DNA from: Rhizobium sp. AQ_MP
GTDB taxonomy: Bacteria; Pseudomonadota; Alphaproteobacteria; Rhizobiales; Rhizobiaceae
Assembly (NCBI RefSeq): GCF_014237835.1
Contig: NZ_JACJVI010000011.1
Location: forward strand, 1-64,000
Direction of reading: 5' to 3'
DNA: 64,000 nucleotides
The notes below the pieces were generated by a model, which saw only the letters and a program-made list of their open reading frames with translations, was not told the DNA's origin and ran no database searches. Of this stretch, positions 52,597-61,740 are shown one piece after another. The position numbers and the translations under genes are program-made. Within the stretch, counting starts at the first letter, position 1, and each line of letters starts with the position of its first letter.

Positions 52597-53211
52597 ATGA
52601 CCATTTCCCGCCGCGGTCTCCTGTTCGGCCTGCCGCTCTTTATCGCCGGTTGCCAGTCGGTTCCCAATCAGCAGGCCATGTATGGCGACATGCCGGACGA
52701 GCCGCATCCGCTGAAAAAGGTGCCGCTCGAGAAGATCAAGCCCGAGCTTCGCCGTCAGGAAGTGGCCTACGAGACGACGCATGCTGCAGGCACCATCGTT
52801 GTCGATACACCGGCGCGCCGTCTCTACTACGTCATGGGCAGCGGCCGTGCCATGCGCTACGGCATCGGTGTCGGGCGGGCGGGCCTTGCTCTTTCCGGCA
52901 ACGCCTATGTCGGTCGCAAGGCCGAATGGCCGACCTGGACCCCGACGCCCAACATGATCCGCCGCGATCCGGAAAAGAACCGGAAATACGCAGGTGGTCT
53001 GCCCGGCGGTCCGAACAACCCGCTCGGCGCCCGCGCCATGTATCTTTACCGCGGCGGCAACGACACCATGTTCCGCATTCACGGAACAAACCAGCCCTGG
53101 TCGATTGGTCAGGCCATGTCGTCAGGCTGCGTGCGCATGATGAACCACGACGTGATCGACCTCTACGCCCGTGTGGATGTCGGCTCCAAGGTGGTCGTGA
53201 TCCAGGCCTGA
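52597..53211 (+). CDS. L,D-transpeptidase lipoprotein
   Basis: This 204-residue lipoprotein has a signal peptide MTISRRGLLFGLPLFIAGC with a lipobox (IAGC). The YkuD domain ends with MFRIHGTNQPWSIG and SSGCVRMMNHDVIDLY; His and Cys (SGCVRM) are the catalytic residues. It makes or breaks 3-3 cross-links in peptidoglycan or links proteins to it. In Rhizobiales such enzymes serve polar growth. The CtrA box upstream would tie this gene to the cell cycle. Confidence 0.9.
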   Translation: MTISRRGLLFGLPLFIAGCQSVPNQQAMYGDMPDEPHPLKKVPLEKIKPELRRQEVAYETTHAAGTIVVDTPARRLYYVMGSGRAMRYGIGVGRAGLALSGNAYVGRKAEWPTWTPTPNMIRRDPEKNRKYAGGLPGGPNNPLGARAMYLYRGGNDTMFRIHGTNQPWSIGQAMSSGCVRMMNHDVIDLYARVDVGSKVVVIQA

Positions 53212-53239
53212 TGGCCGCCACCACTCTGGTTTGCCTGAT

Positions 53240-53267
53240 ATGGCGCCCGTGCCCAGACGGGCGCCAT
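53240..53267 (+). terminator. Intrinsic terminator after the L,D-transpeptidase gene
   Basis: An eleven-base stem ATGGCGCCCGT / ACGGGCGCCAT with a six-base loop, followed by TGCCGTTTG. The remaining 255 bases up to 53522 show no gene. Confidence 0.75.
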
Positions 53268-53522
53268 TGCCGTTTGATCGCGGCCACGATCCCGTTCTTT
53301 TCACGGATGGTCACGACTTAGGCAAAGCCCTTGCCGCTTCAACACTTTGCCTCAATCTCCCTGCAATGAAACCTTCCGGCACAGTCATGCGTCATATGCC
53401 CTGTTGACGCTGTGTCGACCAAGCGTGACCGGCCGGAGCCTTTTCGCTCCGGCGAAACGAGACTAAGTGGCAATGGATGCGCCGGTCGCCGGCGCCGTCG
53501 AAGATGTGAGAAGGGATTTTGA

Positions 53523-53930
53523 ATGGCTCGCGATATGAATGCCGGCGTATCTGACCTTGGTGGCTGCCAGATCGAATCGACCCTGCAGCTGCTCGACGGC
53601 AAGTGGAAGGGCGTGATCCTCCATCATCTCCTCAAGGATGACGTGCTGCGATTCAACGAGCTGGTAAAGCGACTGCCGTCCATCACCCACCGCATGCTCT
53701 CGAAGCAGCTGCGCGACATGGAGGTCGCCGGTCTGGTGGCCCGCACCGTCTATCCGGTCGTGCCCCCGCGGGTTGACTACTCCCTGACACCGCTCGGGCG
53801 CAGCCTCGAGCCCGTTCTCCAGGCGATCGGCCGCTGGGGCCAGGAACATCTTGTCGCCGTGGCAGAGGCCTCCGCCAGTTCGTCAGAGCGGCCCGTCGGC
53901 GCTGCCGCGATCATGCGATCTGCAGCCTGA
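53523..53930 (+). CDS. HxlR-family transcriptional regulator
   Basis: This 135-residue protein has the HxlR winged-helix signature: CQIESTLQLLDGKWKGVILHHLL, then RFNELVKRLPSITHRMLSKQLRDMEVAGLVARTVYPVVPPRVDYSLTPLGRSL. The single Cys in GGC near residue 15 is at the place used for redox or aldehyde sensing in many HxlR proteins. The quinone-reductase-like gene convergent with it is a plausible target, although convergent genes do not share a promoter. Confidence 0.9.
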   Translation: MARDMNAGVSDLGGCQIESTLQLLDGKWKGVILHHLLKDDVLRFNELVKRLPSITHRMLSKQLRDMEVAGLVARTVYPVVPPRVDYSLTPLGRSLEPVLQAIGRWGQEHLVAVAEASASSSERPVGAAAIMRSAA

Positions 53931-53944
53931 CCCCTGAGCAAAGA

Positions 53945-53975
53945 GCCGCCGCAACGGCGGCTCATGGGAAGGTGC
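53945..53975 (-). terminator. Terminator between the HxlR and zinc-type oxidoreductase genes
   Basis: GAGCCGCCG / CGGCGGCTC stem with a three-base loop. On the minus strand it is followed by TTTGCTC. It serves the oxidoreductase gene that ends at 53979 and may also stop the HxlR transcript. Confidence 0.7.
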
Positions 53976-53978
53976 GCC

Positions 53979-55001
53979 TCAGGCCGGAAAACCTTCCAGC
54001 ACGATCTTCCCGCGCGCGCGATTGCTTTCGATGATCTGATGCGCCTTGCGCAGGTTTTCAGCCGTGATCGGACCAAGCACGGTGTCGAGAGTTGTGCGGA
54101 TCCTCCCCGCATCGATGAGGTCGGCGACATGCGTCAGCAGCCTGTGCTGCTCGATCATGTCGGGGGTCTGAAACACTGGCCGGCAAAACATCATTTCCCA
54201 ATGCAGGGAAACCGACTTCGGCTTGAAGGCGAGAATGTCGAAGCCTTCCGGAAAATCATCGATCAGGCAGATGCGCCCTGCAGGCGCGATGATCTCGGCC
54301 ATCGCCAGACGGTGCTGGCTCGAATGGGTGACGGAGAAGATGAAGCCGGGCGCGCCGATGCCGAGCGCCGCATACTCGCTGCCGAGCGGCTTGCTGTGAT
54401 CGATGACGTGGTCGGCCCCGAGCGATTTTGCCCAGTCGACGGTTTCCGGCCGCGAGGCGGTGGCAATCACGGTCAGGTCCGTCAACGCCTTGGCGAGCTG
54501 GATGGCAATCGAGCCGACGCCGCCGGCGCCGCCGGTGATCAGGATCGCGTGTTTGGCACCGGGGACCGGCTCCTGCACCTTGATCCGGTGGAAGAGCGCT
54601 TCGTAAGCCGTGATCGCAGTCAGCGGCAGGGCCGCGGCTTCGGCGAAGGAGAGGCGTTTCGGCTTCAGTCCGACGATGCGCTCGTCGACGAGGTGGTACT
54701 CCGCATTGGTCCCCGGTCTGTTGACCGCACCGGCATAAAAGACCTCGTCGCCGGGCTTGAAGAGTGTCACGTCTGAGCCGACGGCTTTGACCACGCCAGC
54801 AGCATCGTAACCGGGAACACGCGCTTCACCGGCAGGAGGGGCCTGGTTGCGGCGGACCTTGGTATCGACCGGATTGACCGATACCGCCTTGATCTCCACC
54901 AGCAGGTCCCGGCCCATGGCCACCGGCATCGGAAGATCGATATCGACGAGAGCCTCCTGAGAGGTGGCGGGCTGATTGCTGTAAAATCCGATCGCGCGCA
55001 T
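53979..55001 (-). CDS. Zinc-type alcohol dehydrogenase-like / quinone oxidoreductase
   Basis: This 340-residue MDR enzyme has NPVDTKVRRNQAPPAG at the start of its GroES-like domain and a NADPH motif ILITGGAGGVGSIAIQLAKAL near residues 153-173. It lacks the zinc-binding cysteines of true alcohol dehydrogenases, so quinone or enone reduction is more likely. It matches the group named zinc-binding ADH family / ZADH1-type in many genomes. Electrophile detoxification together with the HxlR protein is a reasonable but unproven role. Confidence 0.85.
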   Translation of the reverse strand: MRAIGFYSNQPATSQEALVDIDLPMPVAMGRDLLVEIKAVSVNPVDTKVRRNQAPPAGEARVPGYDAAGVVKAVGSDVTLFKPGDEVFYAGAVNRPGTNAEYHLVDERIVGLKPKRLSFAEAAALPLTAITAYEALFHRIKVQEPVPGAKHAILITGGAGGVGSIAIQLAKALTDLTVIATASRPETVDWAKSLGADHVIDHSKPLGSEYAALGIGAPGFIFSVTHSSQHRLAMAEIIAPAGRICLIDDFPEGFDILAFKPKSVSLHWEMMFCRPVFQTPDMIEQHRLLTHVADLIDAGRIRTTLDTVLGPITAENLRKAHQIIESNRARGKIVLEGFPA

Positions 55002-55216
55002 CGAAACTCCTGTCTGTCCTCTTCACCATTCATTAAGGATATAGATCCGTGTTCCGCAAGAATGCATTTCCGGGTTTCGGTACGGGATCGTCTGGCATGC
55101 GATGACGGGACCCTGCCTTGAATTTGCCTTTTGCTTCTCGATCTTTGGGCGATGCAACAAATCACCGGATGCGGCGTTGCTCCGCTGTGGCGCTGTCCGA
55201 CCCCTTAAGGAACTTC

Positions 55217-56134
55217 ATGAAGATCAAAGCGGTACTCAATCGTGACGGTGGGACCTTCAAGACCACCGACATGCAGACCTATTGCGAGACGGCGACCCGT
55301 GCCTTTGCAGCGCAGGGTCACGAACTCGATTGCGCTGTGGTTGCGGGCGATGAAATTGTCGATGCGCTGCAGGCAGCCTCGCAGGCCCAGGGCGTCGATG
55401 CCCTCCTGGCCGGCGGTGGTGACGGAACGATCTCGACGGCGGCCTCGATCGCCTGGAAGGCCGGTCTGCCGCTTGGCATCATACCGGCGGGCACGATGAA
55501 CCTCTTCGCAAGGTCCCTCAAGCTGCCGCTCGACATCTGGAAAGTGCTGGATGTGCTCGCCCGCTCTTCGGTTGCCCAAGTCGATATCGCGACCGCCAAT
55601 GGTCGACCCTTCGTGCATCAGTTTTCCGCCGGCCTGCATGCCCGCATGGTGCGCATGCGCAACCAGATGAACTTTGCCTCGCGCATCGGCAAGATCCGGG
55701 CGAGCACCAGTGCAGCTTTCGGCGTAATGCTCGATCCACCGCGTTTCGAAGTCGTCTTCGACATCGACGGCGACGGTCGCAGCGAGGAGAAGGCGGTTTC
55801 GGCAATCTCCGTGTCGAACAATCCCCTGGGCAACAATTCGCTGTTTTTCGCCGACCGCGTCGATACCGGCAAGCTCGGCGTCTATCTCGCCGAGCCACTC
55901 GAACCCACGGGGGTGGGAAAGCTCGCTTTTGATATCCTGCGTGGCAAGTTCAAGGAGAACGAGGCGGTCACAGCCTCCACGGCCGAGCGAGTGCACCTGC
56001 ATTTCCCGAAGTATCGGACGGGTGCGGCCTGCGTGCTCGATGGCGAGCTCCTGCGCATGCCGGCCGATGTCGAGATCCGCATACATGCGGGCGAACTCAA
56101 GGTGCTCGTGGCACCGGATCAGCCGACAGCCTGA
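55217..56134 (+). CDS. Diacylglycerol/lipid kinase-like protein
   Basis: This 305-residue protein has the nucleotide motif LLAGGGDGTISTAASIAWKAGLPLGIIPAGTMNLFAR near residues 65-101, the hallmark of the YegS/BmrU/DAGK family. The C-terminal domain (KLGVYLAEPLEP, CVLDGELLRMPADVEIRI) holds the usual beta-sandwich with DGE. The family phosphorylates diacylglycerol, undecaprenol or sphingoid bases. AAGGAA precedes the ATG at 55217; the frame upstream is unsupported. The substrate is unknown. Confidence 0.85.
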   Translation: MKIKAVLNRDGGTFKTTDMQTYCETATRAFAAQGHELDCAVVAGDEIVDALQAASQAQGVDALLAGGGDGTISTAASIAWKAGLPLGIIPAGTMNLFARSLKLPLDIWKVLDVLARSSVAQVDIATANGRPFVHQFSAGLHARMVRMRNQMNFASRIGKIRASTSAAFGVMLDPPRFEVVFDIDGDGRSEEKAVSAISVSNNPLGNNSLFFADRVDTGKLGVYLAEPLEPTGVGKLAFDILRGKFKENEAVTASTAERVHLHFPKYRTGAACVLDGELLRMPADVEIRIHAGELKVLVAPDQPTA

Positions 56135-56135
56135 C

Positions 56136-56165
56136 AAGAAAAACGCCCGGGGGGAAGACCGGGCG
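56136..56165 (-). terminator. Intrinsic terminator at the end of the opp operon
   Basis: CGCCCGG / CCGGGCG stem with an eight-base loop at 56144-56165. On the minus strand it is followed by TTTTTCTTG. It lies ten bases after the ATPase stop and next to the convergent lipid-kinase stop. Confidence 0.85.
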
Positions 56166-56174
56166 CTTCTGGTT

Positions 56175-57764
56175 CTAGTGGCTGAAGGCAGCCGCGATCA
56201 GATCGCGGGTGTAGTCCTCCTTGGGATGATCGAAGATTGCCTCGGTTTCGCCCTGCTCGACGATCTTGCCGTTCTTCATCACGATGACATGGTCGGACAT
56301 CGCCCGGATGACCGACAGGTCGTGGCTAATGAAGACATAGGACAGGCCATGTTTGTCCTGCAGGTCGCGTAAGAGTTCGATCACCTGCCGCTGGACCGAA
56401 CGGTCGAGCGCCGAGGTCGGCTCGTCGAGGATGACGACCTTGGGCTTCAGGATCATCGAGCGGGCGATCGCGATACGCTGCCGCTGGCCGCCCGAGAATT
56501 CGTGCGGGTAGCGGTTGCGAGCTGCCGGGTCGAGGCCGACTTCTTTCAGCGCCGCGATGGCCCTCGCATCCCGCTCGGCTCGCGAAAGCTGCGGCTCGTG
56601 CACATAGAGGCCTTCGGTGATGATCTCGCCGACCGTCTGCCGCGGCGAGAGCGAGCCATAGGGGTCCTGGAAGACCAGCTGCAGCTGACGCCGGAACGGC
56701 CGCATGCCGGCCCGGTCGAGGGCGGAGATGTCTGCCGTTTCGAAGCGGAAGGCCCCGTCCGCCGGAAGGAGCTTCAAGAGCGCACGACCGAGCGTCGACT
56801 TGCCCGAGCCGGATTCGCCGACGATGCCGATCGTCTGGCCCTGCTTGAGCCGGACGGATACCTGGTCCACCGCCCGGAAGGTGCGGTTGGGACGCAGGAA
56901 GCCGCCGCTGCCGATGTCGAAATCGACGGTCACGTTGCGACCCTCCAGCACGACCGGTGCATCGTCTGCCGGAGCCGGCTTGGTGCCCGAGGGCTCGGCA
57001 GCCAGCAGCATCTTGGTATAGTCATGCTGGGCATTGTCGAAGATCGCGTCGCGGCTGCCCTGCTCGACGATCTCGCCCTTGCGCATGACGACCACCCGGT
57101 CGGCGACGTGTTTGACGACGCCGAGGTCATGGGTGATCAGCACGATCGCCATGCCGAAGCGCTTCTGCAGGTCGGCCAGCAGGGTCAGGATCTGCGCCTG
57201 GATGGTGACATCAAGTGCAGTGGTCGGTTCGTCGGCAATCAGCACGTCGGGCTCGTTCGCCAAGGCCATGGCGATCATCACGCGCTGGCGCTGACCGCCG
57301 GACATCTCGTGCGGATAGCTGTCGATGCGGCGTTCCGGGTCCGGGATGCCGACAAGCTTCAGGAGTTCCAGCACGCGGGCGCGGGCGGCCTGCTTGCTCA
57401 TTCCACGATGGTGGATGAGCGGCTCGGCGATTTGTCTGCCAATCCGGTACAGGGGGTCGAGCGAGGTCATCGGCTCCTGGAAGATCATGGTGATCTTTGC
57501 GCCGCGCACCTTGTTCAATTCGCCGACGGGCAGACCGATGATGTTGCGTCCGCCATAGACGGCCTCGCCGGTGACATCGCCGTTCTTCGCCAGCAAGCCC
57601 ATGATACCCATCATGGTCTGGCTCTTGCCGGAGCCGCTTTCCCCGACGATAGCGAGCGTTTCGCCCTTCTTCACGTCGAAGCTGATGCCCTTGACCGCTT
57701 CGACGATGCCGTCGGGCGTCTGGAAGCTGACCTTGAGGTCGTTGACGGTGAGGACCGGTGTCAT
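56175..57764 (-). CDS. Fused peptide ABC transporter ATPase (OppD-OppF type)
   Basis: This 529-residue protein carries two complete ATPase domains. The first has [47 protein letters not shown] and a His loop (LITHDLGVV). The second has [29 protein letters not shown] and [16 protein letters not shown], with ISHDLSVI. The two halves correspond to OppD and OppF joined in one chain, as in YejF-type proteins. The ATG at 57764 follows GGAG; an ATG at 57779 is possible. It is the last gene of the operon oppA-oppB-oppC-ATPase. Confidence 0.9.
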   Translation of the reverse strand: MTPVLTVNDLKVSFQTPDGIVEAVKGISFDVKKGETLAIVGESGSGKSQTMMGIMGLLAKNGDVTGEAVYGGRNIIGLPVGELNKVRGAKITMIFQEPMTSLDPLYRIGRQIAEPLIHHRGMSKQAARARVLELLKLVGIPDPERRIDSYPHEMSGGQRQRVMIAMALANEPDVLIADEPTTALDVTIQAQILTLLADLQKRFGMAIVLITHDLGVVKHVADRVVVMRKGEIVEQGSRDAIFDNAQHDYTKMLLAAEPSGTKPAPADDAPVVLEGRNVTVDFDIGSGGFLRPNRTFRAVDQVSVRLKQGQTIGIVGESGSGKSTLGRALLKLLPADGAFRFETADISALDRAGMRPFRRQLQLVFQDPYGSLSPRQTVGEIITEGLYVHEPQLSRAERDARAIAALKEVGLDPAARNRYPHEFSGGQRQRIAIARSMILKPKVVILDEPTSALDRSVQRQVIELLRDLQDKHGLSYVFISHDLSVIRAMSDHVIVMKNGKIVEQGETEAIFDHPKEDYTRDLIAAAFSH

Positions 57765-57780
57765 CTGGTTGGTCTCCATA

Positions 57781-58902
57781 TCAGCGATCCTTCGGGTCGA
57801 GCGCATCGCGCAGGCCATCGCCCACGAAGTTCAGCGAAAACAGCGTTGCGACGAAGAAGATCGACGGGAAGATCAGAAGCCACGGTGCGCTCTGCATGTT
57901 GGCCGCCCCCTCCGAGATCAGCGTGCCCCAGCTCGCAAGCGGCGCCTGAACGCCGAGACCGAGGAAGGACAGGAAGCTTTCCGTCAGGATCACTTGCGGT
58001 ACGACGACCGTGACGAAGACGATCACAGGGCCGATCGTGTTCGGGATAATGTGGCGGCGGATGATCTGCCAGTCGGTCAGGCCGAGCGCTTCGGCTGCGC
58101 CGACGAATTCGCGACGTTTGAGCGAGAGAGTCTGGCCGCGCACGATACGGGCCATTTCCAGCCATTGCACCGCCCCGATCACGACGAAGATCAGCACCAC
58201 CGATCGTCCGAAGAAGACGACGAGCACGACGACGAGGAAAACGAAGGGCAGCGAATAGAGGATCTCCACGAAACGCATCATGACGTTGTCGATCCGCCCT
58301 CCGAGATAGCCGGAGGTTGCCCCGTAGATGACCCCGATGCCGAGTGAGACAAGGCTTGCGGCAAGGCCGACGGCAATCGAGATCTGCCCGCCGAGCATGA
58401 CACGCACCAGAAGATCGCGTCCGTTCGTGTCGGTGCCGAAGGGGAAGGTGACCTGGTCCACCTGACCACTGACGGTCATCGACCGCCCGTCTTCCGACGT
58501 TTCCACCACCTCGGTGTTCTGGAACTCGTTGTTTCGGTCGAAATAGCGGATCGCGCGGGGATCGATTGCCCTTTGCGAACTGATGACGGCCGTATACGTG
58601 CCGCTCTCGACCTCGAAGCTGTCGAGATTGACGCGGGCTCGCTTGGCTATGCCTTCGGCGACGTCCTGCAGCGACTGCGGATCGGGCCGCGGCGTGAGGC
58701 TCGGCGGCACCGTGACGTAGGACGAGAAGACCTGGTCATAGGTATGCGGCACGAAGAACGGGCCCACATAGGAGAACAGCGCGATGAAGAGCAGCATGAA
58801 GCAGCCGGCCATGGCGGCCTTGTTGCGCTTGAAGCGCATCATCGCGAGCTGGGTGAGGCTGCGGCCGGTAATCTCGCCGGCCTGAACGGAGATATCAGTC
58901 AT
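57781..58902 (-). CDS. oppC: Peptide ABC transporter permease, OppC-like
   Basis: This 373-residue permease has a first membrane segment near residues 32-53, a long periplasmic stretch of about 120 residues, and five C-terminal segments. The coupling motif EALGLTDWQIIRRHIIPNTIGPVIVF (EAA loop) binds the ATPase. The periplasmic insertion, between YVGPFFVPHTYDQ and VDQVTFPFGTDTNGRDL, is longer than in typical OppC proteins. The start overlaps the oppB stop by eight bases. Confidence 0.88.
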   Translation of the reverse strand: MTDISVQAGEITGRSLTQLAMMRFKRNKAAMAGCFMLLFIALFSYVGPFFVPHTYDQVFSSYVTVPPSLTPRPDPQSLQDVAEGIAKRARVNLDSFEVESGTYTAVISSQRAIDPRAIRYFDRNNEFQNTEVVETSEDGRSMTVSGQVDQVTFPFGTDTNGRDLLVRVMLGGQISIAVGLAASLVSLGIGVIYGATSGYLGGRIDNVMMRFVEILYSLPFVFLVVVLVVFFGRSVVLIFVVIGAVQWLEMARIVRGQTLSLKRREFVGAAEALGLTDWQIIRRHIIPNTIGPVIVFVTVVVPQVILTESFLSFLGLGVQAPLASWGTLISEGAANMQSAPWLLIFPSIFFVATLFSLNFVGDGLRDALDPKDR

Positions 58903-59818
58903 TGCGAACCCTCGGATCGAGCAGGCCGTAGGCGATATCGACGAGCAGGTTGAACAGGATCACGAACACGGCGACGAGAATGACGGTGCCCATGACGAGG
59001 GGATAGTCGCGGTTGAGTGCACCGAGCACGAAGTAGCGACCGACGCCGGGAATGGTGAAGATCGTCTCGATGACAGCCGAGCCGGTCAGCAGGGCGGCAG
59101 CACAGGGCGCGAGGTAGGAGACGACGGGCAGCATGGCGCCGCGCAGGGCATGGGTGACGACGACCACCCGCGGCGGCAGGCCATAGGCACGTGCCGTGCG
59201 GATATGGTCGGTATGAAGCGCTTCGATCATTGCGCCGCGCGTCAGCCGCGCGAAGACCGCAAGCTGCGGCAGGGCAAGCGCAATGACGGGCAGGAGCAGG
59301 AAGCGGAAGGAGCCATCGCCCCAGCTGCCGGCCGGGAGCCACGAGAGCATCACGGCAAAGATCAGGGTCAAAACGGGACCGACGACGAAGTTCGGCACGG
59401 TGACGCCGATTGTCGCAAAGGACATCAGGATGAAGTCGATGATGCCGTTCTGGCGGAGTGCGGCGATCGTGCCGAGGGCAACGCCGCCGATCAGCGCCAG
59501 CAGGATGGCATAGGCGCCAAGCTCGACGGAATAGGGCAGGGCCTTGCCGATCAGCTCCGAAACGGTGTTGTCCTTGTAGATGAAGCTTGGGCCGAGGTCA
59601 CCTGTCAGCGCATTGCCGAGATAGCTCAGATACTGGCTGAACAGCGGCTGATCGAGCTTGTAGGTGGCCATGATGTTGGCCATCGTCTGCGGTGGCAGGG
59701 GGCGCTCCAGGTTGAAGGGGCCGCCGGGCGCAAAGCGCATCATGAAGAAAGAGATGGTAACGACGACGAAGATCGTCGGGACGGCACTCATCAGCCGCCG
59801 CAGCACGAAGGAAATCAT
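58895..59818 (-). CDS. oppB: Peptide ABC transporter permease, OppB-like
   Basis: This 307-residue permease starts MISFVLRRLMSAVPTIFVVVTISFFMMRFAPGGPF, the OppB/DppB start with a first membrane helix. The EAA loop ARAYGLPPRVVVVTHALRGAMLPVVSY follows, and IPGVGRYFVLGALNRDYPLVMG lies near the end. It pairs with OppC to form the membrane pore. A hairpin between oppA and oppB probably reduces the expression of this gene relative to the binding protein. Confidence 0.9.
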   Translation of the reverse strand: MISFVLRRLMSAVPTIFVVVTISFFMMRFAPGGPFNLERPLPPQTMANIMATYKLDQPLFSQYLSYLGNALTGDLGPSFIYKDNTVSELIGKALPYSVELGAYAILLALIGGVALGTIAALRQNGIIDFILMSFATIGVTVPNFVVGPVLTLIFAVMLSWLPAGSWGDGSFRFLLLPVIALALPQLAVFARLTRGAMIEALHTDHIRTARAYGLPPRVVVVTHALRGAMLPVVSYLAPCAAALLTGSAVIETIFTIPGVGRYFVLGALNRDYPLVMGTVILVAVFVILFNLLVDIAYGLLDPRVRND

Positions 59819-59830
59819 GTCCTGCTCCTA

Positions 59831-59866
59831 AAAGGAACGACGCCCGGCAAGGCCGCGCGTCGTCCC
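59831..59866 (-). terminator. Hairpin between oppA and oppB (attenuator or mRNA stabiliser)
   Basis: Arms GGAACGACGC and GCGTCGTCCC around a GC-rich loop. On the minus strand the hairpin is followed by CTTTTAGGAG, where AGGAG serves oppB. This arrangement is common between a binding-protein gene and its permease genes. Confidence 0.65.
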
Positions 59867-59885
59867 ATTTGTCAGTTGGCCCGGA

Positions 59886-61484
59886 TTACTCAGCAATGCT
59901 CAGGAAGCGGCTGAGGTGCTGGTTGGCAGCATTGTCGTGCCAGCCCTGGACGCGGTCGGAGACCAGCCACAGATCGGCCTGGGTCAGGAACGGAGCGATA
60001 GGCTGATCGCGCATCAGGATGGCTTCGGCCTCATGCAGGATCTTGTTCCGGGCTTCCGGATCGGTTTCCTTGTAGGACTGTGCCATGAGGGCGTCGAATT
60101 CCGGGTTGTTGTACTTGCCGTAGTTGAAGGTCTTGTTGGTCGAGACGTTCAGCGCCAGGAAGTTCTCCGCATCGGCGTAGTCGGCAACCCAGCCGGCACG
60201 CGCGACGTTGAATGCGCCGCCTTCCTGCAGGTAGGCATAGTGCGATGCCACGTCGAGGTTGGTCATGGTGACATTGGCACCGAAGGTGTTCTTCCACATG
60301 TCGGCAACAGCCGTTGCAACGCGCTCGTGGTTCGGATTGGTGTTGTAGCGGATCTCGATGTTGAGCGGCTTGCCGCCTTCACCGTAACCGGCTTCCTTCA
60401 TCAGTTCGACGGCCTTGTCTTCGCGGTCGAGCTGCGACATTTCGGCGAAGTCGGCGCGGGCCGGCTCATAGCTGCCGATGCCCGGAGGCGTCAGCGAATA
60501 GGCCGGGATCTGCGAACCCGAATAGATTTCCTCGGCGAGAAAGTCGCGGTCGACGGCCATGGAGAGGGCCTGGCGGACGCGAACGTCGTTATAGGGCTCC
60601 TGGCGATTGTCGAACACGTAGTAGTAGGTGGCGGTCGTCGGCGAAACACGAACCTGATCGCCATAGCTTTCCTTCAGGCGATCGATCTGATCGGCCGAGA
60701 AATTGTAGGCGAGGTCCATTTCCTTGGCCTCGAAGCGACGCACTGAAGCGGCCTGGTCGTCGATCGGGTAGAAGATGACCTTGTCGATCTTGGTGTTGGC
60801 AGCATCCCAGTGATGCTCGTTCTTGACCACCACCAGGTTGTCGTTCGGCACATGGCTTTCGAGCTTGTAGGCGCCGTTGGAAACCATCACGCCCGGCTTG
60901 ACGAAGTCAGCACCGGCCTTCTCGAAGGCGGCCTTGGACAGGGGCAGCGCGGTCTGGTGCGCCAGAAGTTCGGCGAAGAACGGGGTCGGGCGCTCAAGCG
61001 TGATCTCGAGCGTCTTGGCGTCAATGGCCTTTACGCCGAGCTGGTCGACCGGGACTTCTCCCTTGTTCACCTTCTCGGCATTCTTGATCGGGTAGAGGAT
61101 CGACGCGTATTCGGCGGCGGTCTTCGGATCTTCCGCGCGCTGATAGGAGAAGACGAAGTCTTCGGCCGTCACCGGCGAGCCATCGGACCACTTTGCATTT
61201 TCGCGGATCTTGAAGGTGTAGACGGTGCCGTCTTCGGACACGTCCCAGCTTTCGGCAGCGCCGGGCACGATCTCGCCCTTGGCGTCGTAAATGGTCAGGC
61301 CTTCGTAAAGGTCTTTCAGAATGAATTCTTCGATATTGATCGAGGTGTGGTGCTGGTCGAGCGTCTGCGGCTCACCGGAATTGCCACGATGGAGGACGAC
61401 TTCGGCCAGCGCCTGGCTCGCGCCGAACATCAGCGACGTCAGGAGGAGCGAGGTGCCGAGCAGCCGGCGCGTCTGAATAGACAT
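59886..61484 (-). CDS. oppA: Peptide ABC transporter substrate-binding protein, OppA-like
   Basis: This 532-residue SBP_bac_5 family protein has a signal peptide (RRLLGTSLLLTSLMFGASQALA) and the family's EPQTLDQHHTSINIEEFILKDLYEGL start. The motif AESWDVSEDGTVYTFKIRENAKWSDGSPVTAEDFVFS follows. It binds oligopeptides in the periplasm and delivers them to OppBC. Similarity is closer to OppA than to YejA or DppA. It opens the operon. Upstream, 61485-61740 contains an AT-rich stretch but no gene. Confidence 0.9.
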   Translation of the reverse strand: MSIQTRRLLGTSLLLTSLMFGASQALAEVVLHRGNSGEPQTLDQHHTSINIEEFILKDLYEGLTIYDAKGEIVPGAAESWDVSEDGTVYTFKIRENAKWSDGSPVTAEDFVFSYQRAEDPKTAAEYASILYPIKNAEKVNKGEVPVDQLGVKAIDAKTLEITLERPTPFFAELLAHQTALPLSKAAFEKAGADFVKPGVMVSNGAYKLESHVPNDNLVVVKNEHHWDAANTKIDKVIFYPIDDQAASVRRFEAKEMDLAYNFSADQIDRLKESYGDQVRVSPTTATYYYVFDNRQEPYNDVRVRQALSMAVDRDFLAEEIYSGSQIPAYSLTPPGIGSYEPARADFAEMSQLDREDKAVELMKEAGYGEGGKPLNIEIRYNTNPNHERVATAVADMWKNTFGANVTMTNLDVASHYAYLQEGGAFNVARAGWVADYADAENFLALNVSTNKTFNYGKYNNPEFDALMAQSYKETDPEARNKILHEAEAILMRDQPIAPFLTQADLWLVSDRVQGWHDNAANQHLSRFLSIAE

Positions 61485-61740
61485 GTTTGGAACTCCCAGT
61501 TCACGTTAACGGAAGGGACAGAAGAGTATTCCTGATGGCGTGACAACCCGCATTTTTTACGGCTACCCCATTTTTGAGGTAGAAATTTGGGGAGGCACCT
61601 GTGACTTGGCACGAAGATTTCGCATGACCGTTTTATGACGAAATAAAATTATCGCGCCGAATTCTGTGCGAAATGCGACAGGGGCGGCTGATGCGCCGTC
61701 CCTGCAGGGGCTCTCGTCAAAACGGGGGCCAGAAGCGGAG

